From positions 62,001 through 126,000 of the forward strand of contig JADJVF010000002.1 of NCBI GenBank assembly GCA_016716705.1: 64,000 bases of DNA, given 5' to 3'. Below, one piece after another: positions 53,252-61,462 of this stretch (positions are counted from its first letter, which is position 1; each line of letters starts with the position of its first letter). A program made the position numbers and the translations under genes. The notes below the pieces were generated by a model. The model saw nothing but the letters and a program-made list of their open reading frames with translations. It did not search any database and was not told the DNA's origin. Origin of the DNA: Holophagales bacterium (GTDB lineage Bacteria > Acidobacteriota > Thermoanaerobaculia > UBA5066).

Positions 53252-54685
53252 CTATCGGGCCGATCGGAGCGCGGAGGCGACCACCTCGAGCCGCACGCCG
53301 CGCGACGCCTTGACGAGGACGACGTCGCCGGGGCGGACGGCCTCGAGGACGGAGGCCACCGCCTCCTCGCCCGATGGATGAAATGACGCCGGAATGCCGG
53401 TCGCGGCGGCGGCCGCGGCGAAGCGCTCCGCCTCGCCGTTCACGGCGACGAGGGCGGCCGGGTTCGCAGCGACCGCAGCGCGCGCCACCTCGTCGTGCTC
53501 CCGGGCGGCGAGGGCTCCCAGCTCTCGCATCTCGCCGAGGACGACGACGAGCCGCCGGCCGAGGGAGTCGGCCATCTCGCGGGCGGTCCTGAGCGACGAT
53601 CTCGCCGAGCCGGTGTTCGAGTTGTAGGTGTCGTCGAGGAGAACGGTCCCGTCCGCTAGGGTCTCCACTGCGAATCGGCCGTCGCGGAGGGAGGCCACCC
53701 GCAGGAGAGCCTCGCGGAGCACCGCGGGAGGGGCGACCACGTCGAGGAGAGCGCGCGCCGCTGCAAGCGCGGCGAGCGCGGCCAGTGTTCCCGCCTCGCC
53801 GGGGAGGGGAACCTCGTACTCCTGCGGTTCGCCGCCATCGAAGGCGACGCGGACGAGGCTCCCGGAGAGGTCCCGCGGCACCCGCGAGAGGGCACGAAGC
53901 GAGCAGTTCTCTCCGAAGCCGTAGAGGATGCGGCGGGTCGACGGGGATCTCTCGATCTGCGCCGCCACGCGCCGGTCGTCGCCATTGCCGATGGCGCACC
54001 CTTCGGGCGGGAGCGCCGCAAAGAGGTCGCCCTCCTCGTCGGCCACGTCCTCGAGGGTCCCGATCCCTTCCGTGTGCTCGGGGGCGATGAGCGTCAGGAC
54101 GCCGACGTCGGGCCGGGCGATCGCCGCCAGCTTCGCGATCTCGCCCCGGTGGCTCGTCCCGATCTCGACGGCGGCGAGGTGATGGTGCTCGTCGAGGAGA
54201 AGGAGCGTCATCGGCAGACCGATGTCGCTGTTGAGGTTCCCCGGTGTCGCGTGAACCTCGCCGGGACGGAGGACGTCGAGGAGCGCCGCGACCGCCCGCG
54301 TCGTCGTCGTCTTCCCCGCCGAACCGCCCACGGCCACGACCCTTCGGTTCCCGATGGCCGCCCACCGGTCGCGGTGGAAGCGGCCGAGGCCGCCGAGGGC
54401 GGCGCGGGTGTCGGCGACCCGGACCACGGCGCCCGAGGAGGGGAGGTCGCCGGCCGTGGAGATGAGGACGCCCCCGGCCCCGGCGGCGGCAGCCTGGGGC
54501 AGGAAGCGGTGGCCGTCGAAGCTCTCTCCCCGGAGGGCGACGTAGAGGGCTCCCGGCGTGATCGTCCGGGTGTCGGTCGAGACCCCGACGAAGGGCCTGC
54601 CGTCGCGCACGAGCGTGCCGCCCGTGGCTCGGGCGACCTCGGCGGGTGTGAAGGGGGCGGCGTTCGGGGGGATCGGTGTAGCCAT
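53252..54685 (-). CDS. murF: UDP-N-acetylmuramoyl-tripeptide--D-Ala-D-Ala ligase
   Basis: A 477-residue ATP-dependent Mur ligase completing the cytoplasmic peptidoglycan pentapeptide precursor. GVSTDTRTITPGALYVALRG (N-terminal UDP-MurNAc domain), P-loop VAVGGSAGKTTTTRAVAAL, EIGTSHRGEI, TLIAPEHTEGIG and LLDDTYNSNTGSARSSL. It stands apart from the usual division and cell-wall cluster, upstream of purEK. Confidence 0.95.
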   Translation of the reverse strand: MATPIPPNAAPFTPAEVARATGGTLVRDGRPFVGVSTDTRTITPGALYVALRGESFDGHRFLPQAAAAGAGGVLISTAGDLPSSGAVVRVADTRAALGGLGRFHRDRWAAIGNRRVVAVGGSAGKTTTTRAVAALLDVLRPGEVHATPGNLNSDIGLPMTLLLLDEHHHLAAVEIGTSHRGEIAKLAAIARPDVGVLTLIAPEHTEGIGTLEDVADEEGDLFAALPPEGCAIGNGDDRRVAAQIERSPSTRRILYGFGENCSLRALSRVPRDLSGSLVRVAFDGGEPQEYEVPLPGEAGTLAALAALAAARALLDVVAPPAVLREALLRVASLRDGRFAVETLADGTVLLDDTYNSNTGSARSSLRTAREMADSLGRRLVVVLGEMRELGALAAREHDEVARAAVAANPAALVAVNGEAERFAAAAAATGIPASFHPSGEEAVASVLEAVRPGDVVLVKASRGVRLEVVASALRSAR

Positions 54686-54694
54686 GAAGGGCCG

Positions 54695-54700
54695 ATGCTA
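54695..54700 (-). promoter_or_regulatory. -10-like element TAGCAT for murF
   Basis: Minus-strand TAGCAT ends 9 nt before the murF ATG at 54685, with no Shine-Dalgarno. It overlaps the plus-strand TAACCT that precedes hemE, so the 27-bp gap appears to hold two overlapping -10 elements. Confidence 0.4.
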
Positions 54701-54704
54701 ACCT
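54699..54704 (+). promoter_or_regulatory. -10-like element TAACCT for hemE
   Basis: TAACCT, preceded by TGC as in an extended -10, ends 8 nt before the hemE ATG at 54713. No Shine-Dalgarno. Weak match. Confidence 0.28.
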
Positions 54705-54712
54705 CCCGCCCC

Positions 54713-55744
54713 ATGTCCGAGCCCGGCCCCTCCCGCCAGCGCTTCGTCGACGCCGCCTTCGGCCGCTCCGTAGACCTGCCGCCCGTCTGGCTCATGCGCC
54801 AGGCCGGCCGCTATCTTCCGGAGTACCGCGAGGTACGCAAGCGCCTCGCCTTCCTCGACCTCTGCGCCGACGTGCCGTCGGCCGTCGAGGTCTCGATGCA
54901 GCCCTTCCGGCGCTTCGGAATGGACGGGGTCATCCTCTTCTCCGACATCCTCATCCCTCTCCCGCCGATGGGGATCGAGGTGAAGCTCGACGAGGGAGGC
55001 CCGAAGCTCCCGACGCCGATCCGGACGAAGGAGCAGGTCGACGCGCTTCGCGGCTTCGACCCGACGGTCGGGACCGGCTTCGTTCCGGCGATCCTCCGCG
55101 AGCTGAAGAAGGAGGTCGCGGGGCGCGCGGCCGTCATCGGCTTCTGCGGGGCGCCGTGGACGCTCGCGACCTACGCCATCGAAGGGGGCGGGAGCAAGTC
55201 GTTCCAGAACACGAAGACGATGATGTGGAGGGAGCCGAAGACGCTCGAGGCGCTGATGGGCAAGCTCGCCGACGCCGTTGGCGACTACCTGGCGGCGCAG
55301 GTCGAAGCGGGAGCCGACGTCGTCCAGGTCTTCGACTCGTGGGCCGGCGAGCTCTCCCGCGCCGACTACGACCGCTTCGCCCGCCCCGCGACCGAGCGCC
55401 TCCTCTCGCGCCTCCCGAAACGCGGAGTGGTCCCGGTCATCCACTTCGCCTCGGGCTCGGCGCACCTGATCGACTCCTACGCCCGGATGCCCGCGGACGT
55501 CATCTCGGTCGACTGGAAGCTCCCGCTCGACGAGGCCCGCACCCGCGCCTGCGGCAAGGCCCTCCAGGGGAACGTCGACCCGGGCGTTCTCCTCGGTACG
55601 CCCGACGACGTGCGCGCCGCGGTCCGTGCGGCGAAGTCCGCCGCCGGTCCCGGCGGACACATCGTCAACCTCGGCCACGGCATCCTTCCCCCGACCCCTC
55701 CCGAGAACGTCGCCGCGTTCGTGGAGGCCGCCCGGGAGAGCTGA
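54713..55744 (+). CDS. hemE: Uroporphyrinogen decarboxylase
   Basis: A 343-residue enzyme making coproporphyrinogen III. PPVWLMRQAGRYLPEYRE (substrate Arg), VILFSDILIPLPPMGIEV, GFCGAPWTLATYAIEGGGSK and VIHFASGSAHLI followed by GNVDPGVLLG and NLGHGILPPTPPENV are the conserved blocks. It is divergent from murF and convergent with the EAL gene. Confidence 0.98.
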   Translation: MSEPGPSRQRFVDAAFGRSVDLPPVWLMRQAGRYLPEYREVRKRLAFLDLCADVPSAVEVSMQPFRRFGMDGVILFSDILIPLPPMGIEVKLDEGGPKLPTPIRTKEQVDALRGFDPTVGTGFVPAILRELKKEVAGRAAVIGFCGAPWTLATYAIEGGGSKSFQNTKTMMWREPKTLEALMGKLADAVGDYLAAQVEAGADVVQVFDSWAGELSRADYDRFARPATERLLSRLPKRGVVPVIHFASGSAHLIDSYARMPADVISVDWKLPLDEARTRACGKALQGNVDPGVLLGTPDDVRAAVRAAKSAAGPGGHIVNLGHGILPPTPPENVAAFVEAARES

Positions 55745-55756
55745 CCCGCCCGCGCC

Positions 55757-57579
55757 TCAGCGGTAGGGCTTCGGCAGGCTCGTCTGCGTCTTGGGAGGCG
55801 TCTCCGGCCTGCTGGGGCCGGCGGGGGTCCCACCTGCGAACGAGGGTCGCCTGGCGGGCCCCGCAGGCGCCTCGCCCCGGACGAGTCTGGAGCGAGGCGA
55901 CCCGACCCGTCCAGCGGCCGCCCTCCGACGAGGGCGGCCGGCGCGACGACGCTGGGACCTCCCCGGGCATCCCGCCCCACGAGTCCCCCGGCCGCGAGGT
56001 CGTCCGGGTCGTAGAAGTTGCCGACGGTCGACCGGATTCCCTGGATGGCGCGCTGCAGGACGTCGGGAATCCGATCGGGAGACATCAGGAAGCCGAAGTC
56101 GTCGGCGCCGTAATGCGCCAGGAAGGAGCCGGGCTCTTCGTACGAGAGCGTCCGGAGGACCGCCGCCACGTGGGCGAGCAGCTTGTCGCCGCGAAGGAAC
56201 CCGTACCTGTCGTTGAACGCCCGGAACCTCCGTACGTTCAGCCGCGCGAGGCCGAACGGCGTCCGGCGGGCAGGCGGCGTGCCGCCTCGGCCTCCAGCCG
56301 GCCTCTTCCCGGAAGGTCCGTGAGGGGGTGCGCCTCGAGCCCGTTCTCGACGTGGAGGCGCGAGAAGAGGGCGAGGAGGTCGTCGAACCGGAGGAGGCCC
56401 CGGAAGGCCTTTCCCGGTCCCGTCACGACGATCGGGTCGAACCGTCTGGATCGCGCCCGCCGCGCGATCAGCGCGGCCACCTGTTCCAGCGGCGTCGTTT
56501 CGTCGACCTGCTCCCAGGGGGCGGCCGACGCCCCGGAAGGAGGGGGGAGCCGCCCGCCGGCCGAGAAGCCAGCAGCGGCCGGAAAGAAGGACGGGCAGGG
56601 CATCGAGCTCAGGGTCGGCCCGGAAGCACGCGTTCGCCGCCGAGAGCGGCGCCTCCGCCGGCATCGTCGGCCCCTGCGTCGGGCCCGCCATCTCCCGGCC
56701 CCGCGCGCCAGTCACGGTGACGTCTTCCACGAAGAACGCATGCTCGGCAGGTCCGGGGCGGGCCAGGAGGAAGCCCTGGAGCGAATCGACCCCCGCCGAG
56801 AGACAGGTCTCGAGGTCCTCCTTCGTCTCGATCCCCTCCGCCACGACGCTGCAGTTGATCCGGTGACAGAGGGAGACGACCGACTCGACGAGGATCCGCT
56901 TGCGCGCGTTGGCGAAGATCCCCTCGATGAAGACGCGGTCCAGCTTGACGAAGTCGGGCGAGATGTCGGTGATCATCCGGAGGTTCGTGTACCCCGCCCC
57001 GAAGTCGTCGATGGCGATCCGGAAGCCCGCGAGCCGGTACGGATCCAGGGCCCGGGAGAACTCCTGGAAATTCGAGATCCGGCTGATCTCGGGCAGCTCG
57101 AGGATGACCTGCGAAGGCTGGCGTCCGTGCGCCACGACCTTCTCCACGAGCCAATGGGCGCCGAGCCGCGGATCGGTCAGGAAGGGCGCCAGGACGTTGA
57201 GGAAGATGAGGTGTTCTCCTACGAACGGCTCGGCATCCCTCAGGACGCGGGCCGTCGAAGCGACCTCCAGCTCGGAGGCGAGCCCCACCCGGAGGGCGGC
57301 CGTGAAGGCCTCGTACGGACCCGGAAAGCCGGAGCCGGGCGGCAGCCGAAGGAGGGCCTCGCATCCTTCGAGCTCCCCCGTCCTCGCGCGAAAAACTGGC
57401 TGGAACGCCGTCGAGAGAAGCTCCGGGTCGCACAGCGCGAGGATCCGGGCGCGGGTCTCTTCGACCTCGCCAGGCACCGGTCTCGAAGGCTCGCCCACGA
57501 AGGGGCGGGTGGCTCTCGTCCGACATCGTTCCACGCCTTTCCCGGCATTCCGGTCGCCGTCCGGGCATTCTAGATGCAT
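55757..57579 (-). CDS. EAL-CBS-GGDEF-like cyclic-di-GMP protein (multiple frameshifts)
   Basis: Reading from 57579, residues ~45-290 form an EAL domain with apparently intact catalytic residues: CEALLRLPPG, LIFLNVLAPF, VILELPEIS, AIDDFGAGYTNL, DFVKLDRVFIEGI, VVAEGIETKED. After a frame change near 56545 comes a CBS-like segment (ETTPLEQVAALIARRARSRR, then DPIVVTGPGKAFRGLL) and LTDLPG. After a second change near 56267 comes a GGDEF-like domain (LARLNVRRFRAFNDRYGF, then AHYGADDFGFLM) whose active motif is not GGDEF. A third change near 55930-55975 leads to a Pro-rich tail. This resembles the CBS-linked EAL/GGDEF hybrids of the YkuI/TBD1265 kind. Three breaks make it either a pseudogene or an error-rich stretch. 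Confidence 0.7.
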
Positions 57580-57632
57580 CGGCCGCCCGCAGACGTCGAG
57601 CCTGGAGGAGATCCCCCCTGGGCGCCCGCCCG

Positions 57633-57638
57633 TGTAAT
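57633..57638 (+). promoter_or_regulatory. -10-like element TGTAAT for hemN
   Basis: TGTAAT (5/6 to TATAAT) ends 9 nt before the GTG at 57648, with no Shine-Dalgarno, supporting that GTG as start of a leaderless message. Confidence 0.4.
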
Positions 57639-57647
57639 CTCCGCGCC

Positions 57648-59078
57648 GTGCCGCCCATCCCGATCCGCCTGCGTGGCGAAACGTTGCCGATGACGACGGA
57701 GCTCCTGGAGAAGTACAACGTCCAGGGTCCCCGTTACACCTCCTACCCCACCGCGCCGGAGTGGACCGACGCGATCGGCCCCGCCGACTTCGAGGCCGCC
57801 TGCGAGCGGGCGAACGTGGCGAAGCGGCCGATCTCGCTCTACGTGCACCTCCCGTTCTGCGACGAGCAGTGCTGGTTCTGCGGCTGCTTCATGAAGGTCG
57901 TCCCCAAGCCCGACCGCAAGGGCGAGGAGCGGGGGGAGGTCGAGGGATACCTCTCCGACCTCCACCGCGAGATCGACCTCCTCGCCGCGCGGGTCGACCG
58001 CTCACGGCCCGTCGTGCAGCTCCACTGGGGCGGCGGAACGCCCACCTACCTGACGCCGACGCAGGCCGACGCTCTCGCCGGGCACCTGCTCGACGCCTTC
58101 CGCCCGGCACCGGGGGCCGAGATCTCCGTCGAGGTCGACCCTCGCGTCACGACGCCCGAGCACCTCGCCGTCCTCCGCCGCCACGGCTGGAACCGGGTCT
58201 CGATGGGAGTGCAGGACTTCGACCCGGAAGTCCAGGAGCTCGTCAACCGGGTCCAGCCCTTCGAGATGACGAAGGCGCTCGTCGACGCCGCCCGGGAGCT
58301 CGGCTACGAGTCGCTGAACCTCGACCTGATCTACGGCCTCCCGGGCCAGAGGCTCGAGGGCTTCGCGCGGAGCGTGGACCAGGTCCTGACGCTCCGCCCC
58401 GACCGGATCGCGATGTACTCCTACGCCCACGTTCCGTGGCTGAAGAAGCCGCAGCGGGTCCTCGCCGCACACCTCCCGGAGGGGACGGAGAAGTTCGCGA
58501 TCTTCGTCTCGGGCATCGAGCGCTTCTCGGAGGCGGGGTATCTCTACATCGGGATGGACCACTTCGCCCTCCCGCACGACGAGATCGCCCGCGCCCAGGA
58601 GGACCGCACCCTCTGGCGCAACTTCCAGGGCTACACGACGCACGCCGGCGTCGACCTCTACGCCCTCGGCGTCTCGGCCATCGCGCAGATCGACGACGTC
58701 TACGTCCAGAACACGAAGGACTACGCCGCGTACCACGCCGCCTGCGTCGAAGGGCGCCCGTCGACGATCAAGGGGCACCGCCTCTCCCCCGAGGACGAGC
58801 TCCACAGGACCGTCATCACGAACCTCCTCTGCCACTGCGTCATCAAGAAGCGCGAGGTGGAGGAGCAGTTCCGCCTCGCCTCCTTCGACGAGACGTTCGC
58901 CCCCGCGGTCGCGGCGCTCCCCTCGTTCGTCGAGGACGGCCTCGTCGAGCCGCAGACCGACGAGGTCCGCGTGACGGCGCTCGGCCGGATCTTCATCCGG
59001 AACGTGGCGATGCTCTTCGACCCGTACCTCCTGAAGCGTCCGTCCGACCAGCCGAAGATCTTCTCCCGGACGCTCTGA
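57648..59078 (+). CDS. hemN: Oxygen-independent coproporphyrinogen III oxidase
   Basis: A radical-SAM enzyme making protoporphyrinogen IX. YNVQGPRYTSYPTAPEW, then the 4Fe-4S motif Cys-x3-Cys-x2-Cys in LPFCDEQCWFCGC, GGGTPTYLTP, VEVDPRVTTPEHL, SMGVQDFDPEVQ and NLDLIYGLPGQ. The C-terminal HemN domain ends QPKIFSRTL. GTG 57648 gives 476 residues; ATG 57690 would give 462 and also fits the family. It heads hemN-hemH-hemY. Confidence 0.96.
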   Translation: MPPIPIRLRGETLPMTTELLEKYNVQGPRYTSYPTAPEWTDAIGPADFEAACERANVAKRPISLYVHLPFCDEQCWFCGCFMKVVPKPDRKGEERGEVEGYLSDLHREIDLLAARVDRSRPVVQLHWGGGTPTYLTPTQADALAGHLLDAFRPAPGAEISVEVDPRVTTPEHLAVLRRHGWNRVSMGVQDFDPEVQELVNRVQPFEMTKALVDAARELGYESLNLDLIYGLPGQRLEGFARSVDQVLTLRPDRIAMYSYAHVPWLKKPQRVLAAHLPEGTEKFAIFVSGIERFSEAGYLYIGMDHFALPHDEIARAQEDRTLWRNFQGYTTHAGVDLYALGVSAIAQIDDVYVQNTKDYAAYHAACVEGRPSTIKGHRLSPEDELHRTVITNLLCHCVIKKREVEEQFRLASFDETFAPAVAALPSFVEDGLVEPQTDEVRVTALGRIFIRNVAMLFDPYLLKRPSDQPKIFSRTL

Positions 59079-60076
59079 TGGCCGCGGAGAAGACCGGCAT
59101 CCTCCTCGTCCAGCTCGGCGGGCCGACGAAGCGGGAGGAGCTGAAGGGCTTCCTCTACCGCCTCTTCGCGGACCCGGAGATCATCTCCATCCCGTTCGCG
59201 CCGCTGCGAAAGGCGGTCGCCTGGACCATCGCGACGACGCGCGCCTCGGAATCGGCGAAGACCTACGAGAAGATCGGCTGGTCGCCGATCCGCTGCTGGA
59301 CGGAGAAGTCGGCGATGCTCCTGGAAGCCGCCCTCGCACCGTCCTGGCCCGGGGAGCCGCCGATCGTCCGCTCGGCCATGACGTGCAGCGACCCGCTCGT
59401 GGAGGACGTCCTTCCCGGGCTGCGCGCCGCCGGGGTCACGCGCCTCTTCGTCCTGCCTCTGTACCCGCAGTACTCCGTCACGACGACGAAGGGCTCCTTC
59501 GCCCGGGTCGACGAGTCGCTCGAGAAGATGGGCTGGAGCCCCGCGCGGGTGAACGCCCCGGACGCCTGGTATTCCGAGCCCCGGTTTCTCGACGCCCACG
59601 TCGCGCGCATCGAGGCGGCGGCGGCCCTCCTGCCCGATCCCGACCCCGCGGCGACCGTGCTCCTCTACTCGGCGCACTCGCTTCCCGTCTCGACGATCGA
59701 GAAGAAGAAAGACCCCTACCCGAAGCAGATCGAGGCGACGTGCGCGCTGATCGACGAGCGGCTCGGCCGGCGCTTCCGGTCGCGACTCGGCTACCAGTCG
59801 AAGCTCGGCCCGATCGCCTGGCTCGGCCCCTCGACGAACCAGGTCCTCGCCGACCTCGCGCGCGAAGGGGCGAAGCAGGTCCTCGTCTGCCCCGTCGCGT
59901 TCGTCTCCGACCACGTCGAGACGCTCTACGAGATCCGGATGCTCTTCGCCGACGAGGCCCGCGCGCTCGGAATCCCGACCTACGCCGCCGTGGACGGACT
60001 GAACGACCACCCCGCCTTCATCGAGGCGCTCGCCGACATCAGCCGGAAGGCGCTCCTCCCGGAAGGAGCTCGTTGA
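59078..60076 (+). CDS. hemH: Ferrochelatase
   Basis: A 332-residue enzyme inserting ferrous iron into protoporphyrin IX. GILLVQLGGPTKREELKGFL, LFVLPLYPQYSVTTTKGSF, LLYSAHSLPVSTIEKKKDPY with the catalytic His, GYQSKLGPIAWLGPST and LVCPVAFVSDHVETLYEI with the conserved Glu. ATG overlaps the hemN stop (TGATG). Confidence 0.98.
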   Translation: MAAEKTGILLVQLGGPTKREELKGFLYRLFADPEIISIPFAPLRKAVAWTIATTRASESAKTYEKIGWSPIRCWTEKSAMLLEAALAPSWPGEPPIVRSAMTCSDPLVEDVLPGLRAAGVTRLFVLPLYPQYSVTTTKGSFARVDESLEKMGWSPARVNAPDAWYSEPRFLDAHVARIEAAAALLPDPDPAATVLLYSAHSLPVSTIEKKKDPYPKQIEATCALIDERLGRRFRSRLGYQSKLGPIAWLGPSTNQVLADLAREGAKQVLVCPVAFVSDHVETLYEIRMLFADEARALGIPTYAAVDGLNDHPAFIEALADISRKALLPEGAR

Positions 60077-61449
60077 GGCGAATCGTCATCCTCGGCGGCG
60101 GGATGACGGGCCTCGCACTCGCCTATCTCAGGAACCAGAATCCGGCGCCCGGGGACGACATCCTCGTCCTCGAAGAGGGCCCGCAGGCCGGCGGGAGCAT
60201 CCGGACCCTTCACGAGGAAGGGCTCGTTCTCGAGGCCGGCCCGCACACGCTGCGGACGACGGCCGCCGCCGAGCGCCTCATCTCCGGCCTCGATCTCACG
60301 AACGAGGTCCTCGTCGCCGATCCGAGGGCCCCGCGCTGGATCGTCCGGGGAGGTCGGGCACGGAAGGTCATCCCGGGCCCGGCGGGACTTCTCACGACGG
60401 CGATTCCGTTCGGAGCCAGGTTCCGCGCGCTGGGGGAGCCGTTCGTCGCTCCACGCCCCGCGGGCCTCGCGGACGAATCGGTCCACGATTTCTTCTCCCG
60501 CCGCTTCGGAGCCGGCCTCGCCCGTTACGCCGCGGAACCGCTCGTCTCGGGTGTCCGGGCGGACGACCCGAAGACCCTCTCGACGAGAAGCGCCTTCCCC
60601 GAGCTGTGGGAGGCCGAGGTGCGCGTGGGAAGCGTCCTACGGGGCCTCCTGCAGGCGCCCCATCCGCCTGGCCCCCGATTTCGCCCGCGGACCGTCAGCT
60701 TCCGGAACGGTCTCGCGTCGCTCACCGAACGGCTCGTCGCGAGAAGCCAGCGGGCCGGGGTCCGCGTCGAGCTCAACGCCGAGATCCTCGCGATCGAGGG
60801 GCCGTTCGACGGCGACGACGACGGCATCTGGAAGGTCCAGATCGCCGACGGGACCATCTACCCCGCCGACACTCTCGTCTCGACCCTCGACGCCACGGCG
60901 TTCGCGTCGCTGCTCGAGACACGCCTCCCACGCTCCGCCTCGCGCGTCTCGGCCCTGGCCTACTCGCGCCTCGCCGTCGTCCTCCAGGCCTTCCGGCCCG
61001 GTGCGCCCGAAGGACGCCCCGCGCGGATTCGGCGTCCTGGTCCCGCGCGGCGAGGGGTTCCGGTCCCTCGGTGTCCTCTATCTCTCCTCGCTCTTCCCCG
61101 GTCGAGTCCCCGAGGGTCTCGCCCTGACGACCTCGTTCTTCGGCGGCGCGCTCGACCCGTCGCCCCCGACCTGACCGAGGGCGACCTCCTGAAGCTGGCC
61201 GAGGCCGAGGTGCGAAGGCTCCATCCCGCGATCGGGCCGCGCGTCCACGGCCGGGTCCTGAAGTGGCCCGCGGCGCTCCCGCGGCTCCCCGTAGGCCACC
61301 ACGCGACGCTCGACCTCCTCGCGCAGGACCTGGCGGAGATCAACGCCGGACACGAACGCCCGCGCCTGGTCGTGACGGGCTCCTGGCGCGACGGTGTCGG
61401 TCTCGGAGAGCGGATCGCCCGCGCCGAGGAGCTCGCCCCCATTCTCTGA
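60073..61449 (+). CDS. hemY: Protoporphyrinogen oxidase, HemY type (segment out of frame)
   Basis: An FAD enzyme of about 458 residues. TTG at 60073 overlaps the hemH stop and has GGAAGGAG just upstream. RRIVILGGGMTGLALAYL is the FAD-binding motif; GLVLEAGPHTLRTTAAAERL, VHDFFSRRFGAGLARYAAEP and GVRADDPKTLSTRSAFPELW follow. Between about 61000 and 61167 the family sequence (RGFGVLVPRGEGFRSLGVLY, SSLFPGRVPEG) sits in the +1 frame and returns at the C-run 61163-61167 to VAPDLTEGDLLKLAEAEVRR. Thus two compensating indels scramble about 50 residues. Confidence 0.92.
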   Translation: MRRIVILGGGMTGLALAYLRNQNPAPGDDILVLEEGPQAGGSIRTLHEEGLVLEAGPHTLRTTAAAERLISGLDLTNEVLVADPRAPRWIVRGGRARKVIPGPAGLLTTAIPFGARFRALGEPFVAPRPAGLADESVHDFFSRRFGAGLARYAAEPLVSGVRADDPKTLSTRSAFPELWEAEVRVGSVLRGLLQAPHPPGPRFRPRTVSFRNGLASLTERLVARSQRAGVRVELNAEILAIEGPFDGDDDGIWKVQIADGTIYPADTLVSTLDATAFASLLETRLPRSASRVSALAYSRLAVVLQAFRPGAPEGRPARIRRPGPARRGVPVPRCPLSLLALPRSSPRGSRPDDLVLRRRARPVAPDLTEGDLLKLAEAEVRRLHPAIGPRVHGRVLKWPAALPRLPVGHHATLDLLAQDLAEINAGHERPRLVVTGSWRDGVGLGERIARAEELAPIL

Positions 61450-61462
61450 CCACGGAGGTTCG

